DNA from: Calamus simplicifolius
Lineage: Eukaryota; Streptophyta; Magnoliopsida; Arecales; Arecaceae
Direction of reading: 5' to 3'
DNA: 64,000 bases
Assembly (NCBI GenBank): GCA_900491605.1
Contig: UESW01005046.1
Location: 250,589 to 314,588, forward strand
The notes beneath the pieces were generated by a model. The model saw nothing but the letters and a program-made list of their open reading frames with translations, ran no database searches and was not told where the DNA came from. The translations under genes and the position numbers were made by a program. This document shows positions 59,151-64,000 of the stretch, piece by piece (position 1 is the stretch's first letter; each line of letters begins with the position of its first letter).

Positions 59151-59399
59151 AATAAACGGTAAACCCTTGTTAACGTAGATTCATTTTGGGACCAAAAAAT
59201 TAAGTATAAAATTATTTCTCAGGCCATGCTTAGCGGCGGAAGAGAAAGGATCGATCCTCTTCCACCTCTCTGGTAGTTGATAGATGGTTAGCCAAAGGGT
59301 TGAGGAAGGTTCAGAATACAAAATTCTTACATTCGAACTCCGATGGCAAAATCACAAGCTACCATTTACTACAATGATAAGAACACCCAGTTTTATGGT

Positions 59400-59985
59400 T
59401 ACTACAATGATAAGAACCACACCATATTACGATCCACTCAGTACACCCCCCTTTAATTTTTTTTTACTCTCTACACCCCCCAAATTACTCTCTGCACCCT
59501 CTAATTTTTTTTTTACTCTCTACACCCCCCAAATTACTCTCTGCACCCTCCTCAAATATGATATTTCTAAACTACCCCTTCCTGCACCCCCCTAAATTAC
59601 TCTGAACACTCCCTCTCCCTCAACGCACCGCCCGAATCCTCCTTCCCCTCTTCCCTCTCTCCCTGTTCCTTCCTCGGCACCGATAGCAGTGGCATCCCGG
59701 CAACCTCCTTCCCCGACACCGGCTAGCAGTGGCATCCCCGACGACCTCCTTTTTTGGCACCAGCAAGCAGCGATGGTGTGTTCCCTAAACCCACCACCTC
59801 TGCCTCCCTCCCTCCCTCCACCCCCCTCCCTCCCCTCCGTCCCCCTCCGAAAGCATTGCTTGGGCCGAACAGAATATTCTTTTTTGGCCCTGTTGGATCG
59901 ACCAGAGAAACTCTGTTCGACCCAACCTCGCCGAACAAGCTTGTTCCTATTCGGCCCTATATGGCCAAACAGAGGATTTTAAATT
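59400..59985. other. C-rich stretch and left TTCGGCC arm of a PMD-type element
   Basis: CTCTCTACACCCCCCAAATT repeats (59455-59560), proline/serine-like C-rich DNA, then TTCGGCC / GGCCGAAC-type words at about 59860-59980. Open frames here lack recognised domains. Confidence 0.5.
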
Positions 59986-60324
59986 TTTTTATTTATTATA
60001 AGTAGTTTTAAAAAAATTGATATTTAGTAAATATTTACATATAAATGAATTGATTATTTAGTAAATATTTATAAATAAATTAATTATTTAGTAAATATAT
60101 ATATTGATTATTTAGTAAATATTTTATATAAATAAATTGATAATTTAGAAATATTTATATAAAATTTTATTTAGTAAATATTATATAAATTTTATTTAGT
60201 AAATATTTATATATAACTTATATTATTTTTAAAATAAATGTATAATGATATAGTTTAGTTTTTTGAGAAAAATTTGGATATTTTAATCTTCATATTAATG
60301 CTGATTAATGCCATGTTTCAGATG

Positions 60325-62215
60325 GTCCCTCACGAGTTAGACCCATAGCGTCAGCCAGTAGACATTGTGGCAGACATGCTGAGCCTGAGGTTTCTGTTGC
60401 ACCATCGCCCCAGTTGAGATAGTAGACGAGGACATCTCAGCTATGGATGTTGAAGATGAAGCAAATGGGCCATGTCCAAGTGGTCCAGAGGATGAGTCTG
60501 TCCTTAGTAGTTTTAGGACACATAGCAGCCTCTATTGGAGGCAAGTTGTATTATTTGTTTGTTATTCTACTGTATTTCCTTTAATGTATATTATTACGAT
60601 GCAGTTATATAAATTATTAATATTATCCATTTATATTTTACAGGTATGGGCCCCACTGAGGTGCATGAACCATGTTGCCAAGGTAGGTGAGTGGCAGTGG
60701 TGGGTATTAGGGCAATCAAATAGGAGGTTCAGAGAAATAGTTCAGTAGTCGGGCCTGATTGAACTAGTGCATTGCTCTTATCGGTTCATCGATAAGATTC
60801 TTGTCTCAGGCTTTGTAGAGAGATGGCAGCCTGAGATGAACACTTTCCATCTTTTCTTTGGTGAGATGACAATCACGTTGAATGATGTTGCCGCCATATT
60901 AGGGATTAATGTCATGGGTGCTTCAGTGTCACTTTCATGTGATAGGATGAGTGATCGGGATGCTGAGGACCTACTAGTGGAGTTGTTAGGTGTGTCACAG
61001 GTAGACGCACGTTAGGAGGTGCTATCAGTACGCGGTCAGTATGGTTAGAGTGCTAAAGAGTCATTTCATGCTATATCTGATAGAGATAACAACCATAGGA
61101 TAGAGTGTGCAGCATGAGGGTATTTGCTATTTTTGTTAGGGTGCACACTCTTTGTTGATAAAAGCGGGACGAGGGTGCCTATAGCTTATCTTTTTCTACT
61201 TTGGGATTTGAATAGGGTGAGCACATATGCCTGGGGTGCTGGTGCCTTGGCTCATTTATATCAATAGTTGGGGATTGCATTTAGGGCATCCGTTAGACAG
61301 ATTAGTGCATATATGACGCTGCTCCAGGCATAAATTTATGAGCCATTTTCATATCTCACTCCTCACCCATCTCTGGATTATACTGATGCCAGGCCCTGCA
61401 TGCATCGATGGATTCCAGCAGTCCATCATGTACCATGATGGACCATTTAGTGATTCTACACGAGTCATTGGACGTTTTGAGAGCTGATGAGGTATGTACC
61501 ATAGGACCATACACTTGTATATTTCTATGATTTGCCATATATTATCAAACTGATTAGGATTTATCTGTTGTAGGTAGTTTGGGATCTCCATCATCATATT
61601 CGAAAGGATCGTCCATTCCTAGATATTGCATTCTTTAGTGTATGCCTGAAGTGCATGGATGTCGTAGAATCCTATAATCCTGAAAGGGTTTTATGATAGT
61701 TCAATAGGATGCAAACGATCCCCTGCATGCCACTAGCTCCTGAGCGAACCAACAAGGGATCGACAACAGCATCATACCGTATCTAATACATCTTCTATGA
61801 TCAGATATAGGAGAGATAGAAGGATCACCTACTGTGCTAAGCGAGCAGGAGCCATTCGATGACCCGATATATGGATTGGTATTCTCATATTACGCACTTG
61901 ATTGTTCACCCTCCAGAGAGTCGATCTTGTATCTATTTTCGATCACGTTTCTATGATGTTGATGTTGATGTGCAAGGGCGACGTATTGCAGATGCCAATA
62001 GCATTGGCACCACATTCTTCGTATGGATTGGAAGGAGGCTGCATCATAGGGAACCTACCTGTATGACATTATTGGGCAGATGACACAGGTATTGCAGGGT
62101 CAGCATATCTCTATAGTTGAGCCAGGCCCTAGTCTTGCACCTGGCCCTAGTCATGCATCGCCATAGCAGTACAGGCATCGACGATGGCGAGATAGGGATT
62201 GATGGTGTATCTTAT
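60325..62215 (+). pseudogene. Plant mobile domain (PMD, MAIN-like) transposon gene, degraded
   Basis: The PMD core at 60740-61015 reads SGLIELVHCSYRFIDKILVS, ERWQPEMNTFHLFFGEMTIT and LNDVAAILGINVMGASVSL. It continues in other frames with SGTRVPIAYLFLLWDLNRVS, WGAGALAHLYQ and PHPSLDYTDARPCMHRW. After an apparent intron (61495-61575) come VWDLHHHIRKDRPFLDIAFF and YMDWYSHITHLIVHPPESRS. PMD proteins are plant proteins derived from or carried by transposons, some acting in silencing. Many stops separate the blocks. Flanking TTCGGCC-rich arms suggest it is the cargo of a DNA element; class not established. Confidence 0.78.
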
Positions 62216-62344
62216 ATATTTTTATAGCTTTTAGCACATCTTTTGTAAAATACATTGAAATTTTAATGAAAGTTCATTTAAATTAATTTTTTTATGCCAG
62301 AGTCAAAATTTAATGCATGAGTGATCTCGTCAATATAGATTGTT

Positions 62345-62720
62345 GGCTTATATGCCCCAGCACGACATGCTTCAGCACAAGCACGGCACGCCTCGGCACA
62401 CCCTAGCATGCTTCATCATGGGCATGACACGCCCCGGCATGGGTCGGCATGGGCCAAACCACATGCCCTGGTACAGGCATGGCATGCCCTAGCACAGGTC
62501 GGCATGGGCCGAACAGCATGCCCCGGCATGGGTCGGCACCAGCCGAACTACATGCCCCAGCATGGGAATGGCACCAGCCAAACTGCATGCCCCGGCACGG
62601 GCACGGCACGCCCTGACATGGGCTGAACCACATGTCCCAGCACGGGCCGGCATGGGTTGGTACAGGCCGAACCGCATGCTCCAACACAAGCCAGCACACA
62701 TCGACATGCCTCGGAACGGT
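62345..62720. repeat. GC-rich GGCATGGGCCGAAC-type repeats
   Basis: Degenerate units of about 45-55 bases with CATGCCCCGGCATGGGTCGG and CACGGGCACGGCACGCC. Self-complementary words keep frames open on both strands. Confidence 0.75.
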
Positions 62721-62799
62721 CAAAAAATCATCCTATATGGTCAAAAAATTATTTTAAATTCTAACCCTAAATTATCCTAAGCACTAAACCTCAACCCCC

Positions 62800-62990
62800 C
62801 CTGTTCGGCCCATCCCAGCCGAACAAATCACATCTGTTCAGCCATGATGGGCCGAATAGAGGACCCATGTTCAGCCGAACATAGGGCCTATGTTCGGCCA
62901 ACCAGGGCTTATTCTATGTTCGGCCAACCAGGGCCGAACAAAAGGCCTCTATTCGGTCCTGTGTGGCCAAACAAATCACGAACCATGAAG
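62800..62990. repeat. Right TTCGGCC arm of the PMD-type element
   Basis: TGTTCGGCCCATCCCAGCCG, TGTTCGGCCAACCAGGGC and related inverted words mirror those at 59860-59980. Confidence 0.6.
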
Positions 62991-63790
62991 AAAAAAGAAG
63001 TTTCAAAACAAGTTAAAAAATGAACCTTTGCGTTCGTAGAATCTTCCCAAATCGCTAGTTGCTTGTCCATTATTCAATTGAAGGTTGAAATCTCTTCAAA
63101 TAAGGGTCAAAATAGATTGAGCAAATTTTTTTTCACATGAACATGGGAGGGGGGAGGCGGGAGGGGCAGTGTTTTGTTCAGGGGAGTGCAAAGAATAATC
63201 CAGAGTTATTTTGATCAAATTTTTTAGGGATAAAATTGGAATATTTTTTTTGTTAAGTGGGGAGTGTATTGAGAAATTTGGGCAATGAAAATAGAAGCTC
63301 CCATGAAAGCGAGCGAAGAGACGAAAATGAGCGACACATGAGTCTTCAACGGTGGTGGAACGTTGGATCAAAACCAATAGGAGCGGATTTGCAAACAGGC
63401 TATTGGAACCGGGCCAAGCATGAGCTGAACTCAACCCGTTTTAGACCGATCAAATAAATTAGATAGTTGGCTACAGGTAAGGTTTTGGGATTGGATGACA
63501 CGCCAAAAAAATGAAAGAAAAAAAAAAGGAAAAAATGGGTCCAGTTCTAAAATGGGTCAGGTTTGAGTTTATCCCCCCCAAAAAATATTTTTTTAAGATT
63601 ATAAAAATTACCAATTAGGTGAATTAATAGATTTGAACTTAACCTTGAAAAAGCACTTCTTACTAATATATAATCTTATTTTATTTATATTATAGATATA
63701 AAGATATAATTTATTTTTTATTTTATGAAAATATTTTAATTTTGGGTTGTATAATTAGTTTAATCTGACTTGATTTGCATAATCAATTCA
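62991..63790. other. Unassigned DNA
   Basis: No feature recognised apart from G-rich and A-rich runs (63145-63165, 63505-63535). Confidence 0.5.
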
Positions 63791-64000
63791 CACTACAAGA
63801 AAATTAAAATATAGCGACGTCCAAATGCATTGCGAATGCATCGCTATAGCTTGTTTAGTGATGCATTAGCGATGCAATTAAGGCGTCGCTAAAATGATCA
63901 TCGCAACCTCAATTTGTCGCAGTTGCATCACTTAACAGCGACTATCTGCGACGCACTAAATGCATTGACGCATACTAAATGCATCGCTAATTAAAAAATA
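63791..64000. mobile_element. Start of another CACTA element, cut by window end
   Basis: CACTACAAGAAAATTAAAAT then ATAGCGACGTCCAAATGCAT, closely related to the left end of CACTA B (40601) through the AGATGATCGTCGCAA-like and AACAGCGACT words. Confidence 0.88.

Noticed and set aside
59689..60005. Proline-rich open frames on both strands
   Set aside because: C-rich low-complexity sequence; three frames overlap with no family match.
62403..62780. Open frames on both strands over the GC-rich repeats
   Set aside because: Self-complementary repeat words, no protein family, no consistent frame.

Overview
The window is intergenic, transposon-dominated nuclear DNA from a flowering plant. Evidence for this: En/Spm (CACTA) elements with plant TNP2-like and Transposase_24-like coding, Sirevirus-type Copia elements primed by initiator tRNA-Met, BED/hAT transposase remains, RTE LINE tails, plant mobile domain (PMD) sequence, and captured pieces of plant genes (GAPN, DUF620). 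A large monocot genome such as a palm is my guess, not something the sequence proves. No intact ordinary protein-coding gene, rRNA or tRNA gene was found, and almost every recognisable coding stretch is broken.

Layout. 1-8274 is a nearly complete CACTA element whose left tip lies just outside the window. It carries arrays of palindromic subterminal repeats, a nested hAT-like element (1211-3340, perfect 8-bp target duplication) filled with an ~83-bp satellite, and a captured fragment of non-phosphorylating glyceraldehyde-3-phosphate dehydrogenase. 8278-9354 is a reverse-strand LTR packed with TTAGCTAA-type palindromes. 9355-23550 is an old Copia remnant (Copia-1) split inside its 3' LTR by a complete Copia/Sirevirus element (Copia-2, 11841-22885, target duplication CTTAT). 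Copia-2 holds a MITE in its integrase and an extra ORF after pol. 23808-25298 is a displaced copy of a tandem array found at 38-39.6 kb. 25.3-29.2 kb is repeats, an RTE tail and AT-rich DNA. 29233-31599 is a small non-autonomous LTR element with a multiplied primer binding site.

31989-50090 is the only host-gene-like locus. It holds exon-like pieces of a PHD-finger protein resembling the plant AIPP2/PAIPP2 type. The middle is expanded as a ~605-bp intron-exon tandem array (seven copies). One truncated CACTA piece (39556-40165) and one complete 8.6-kb CACTA element (40601-49229, target duplication TGT) are inserted. The complete CACTA has minus-strand remains of its two transposase genes and a 3.6-kb array of the same satellite seen in the first CACTA. 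The gene has a frameshift inside the PHD finger and a stop inside its last conserved block, so it is probably a pseudogene.

52.1-64 kb holds an RTE tail, a minus-strand Copia fragment, a degraded hAT transposase interrupted by a CACTA end that carries a DUF620 gene fragment, a PMD-type element flanked by TTCGGCC-rich arms, and the start of another CACTA element at 63791. The main story is layered insertion, gene-fragment capture by CACTA elements, and spread of one satellite family between unrelated DNA transposons.
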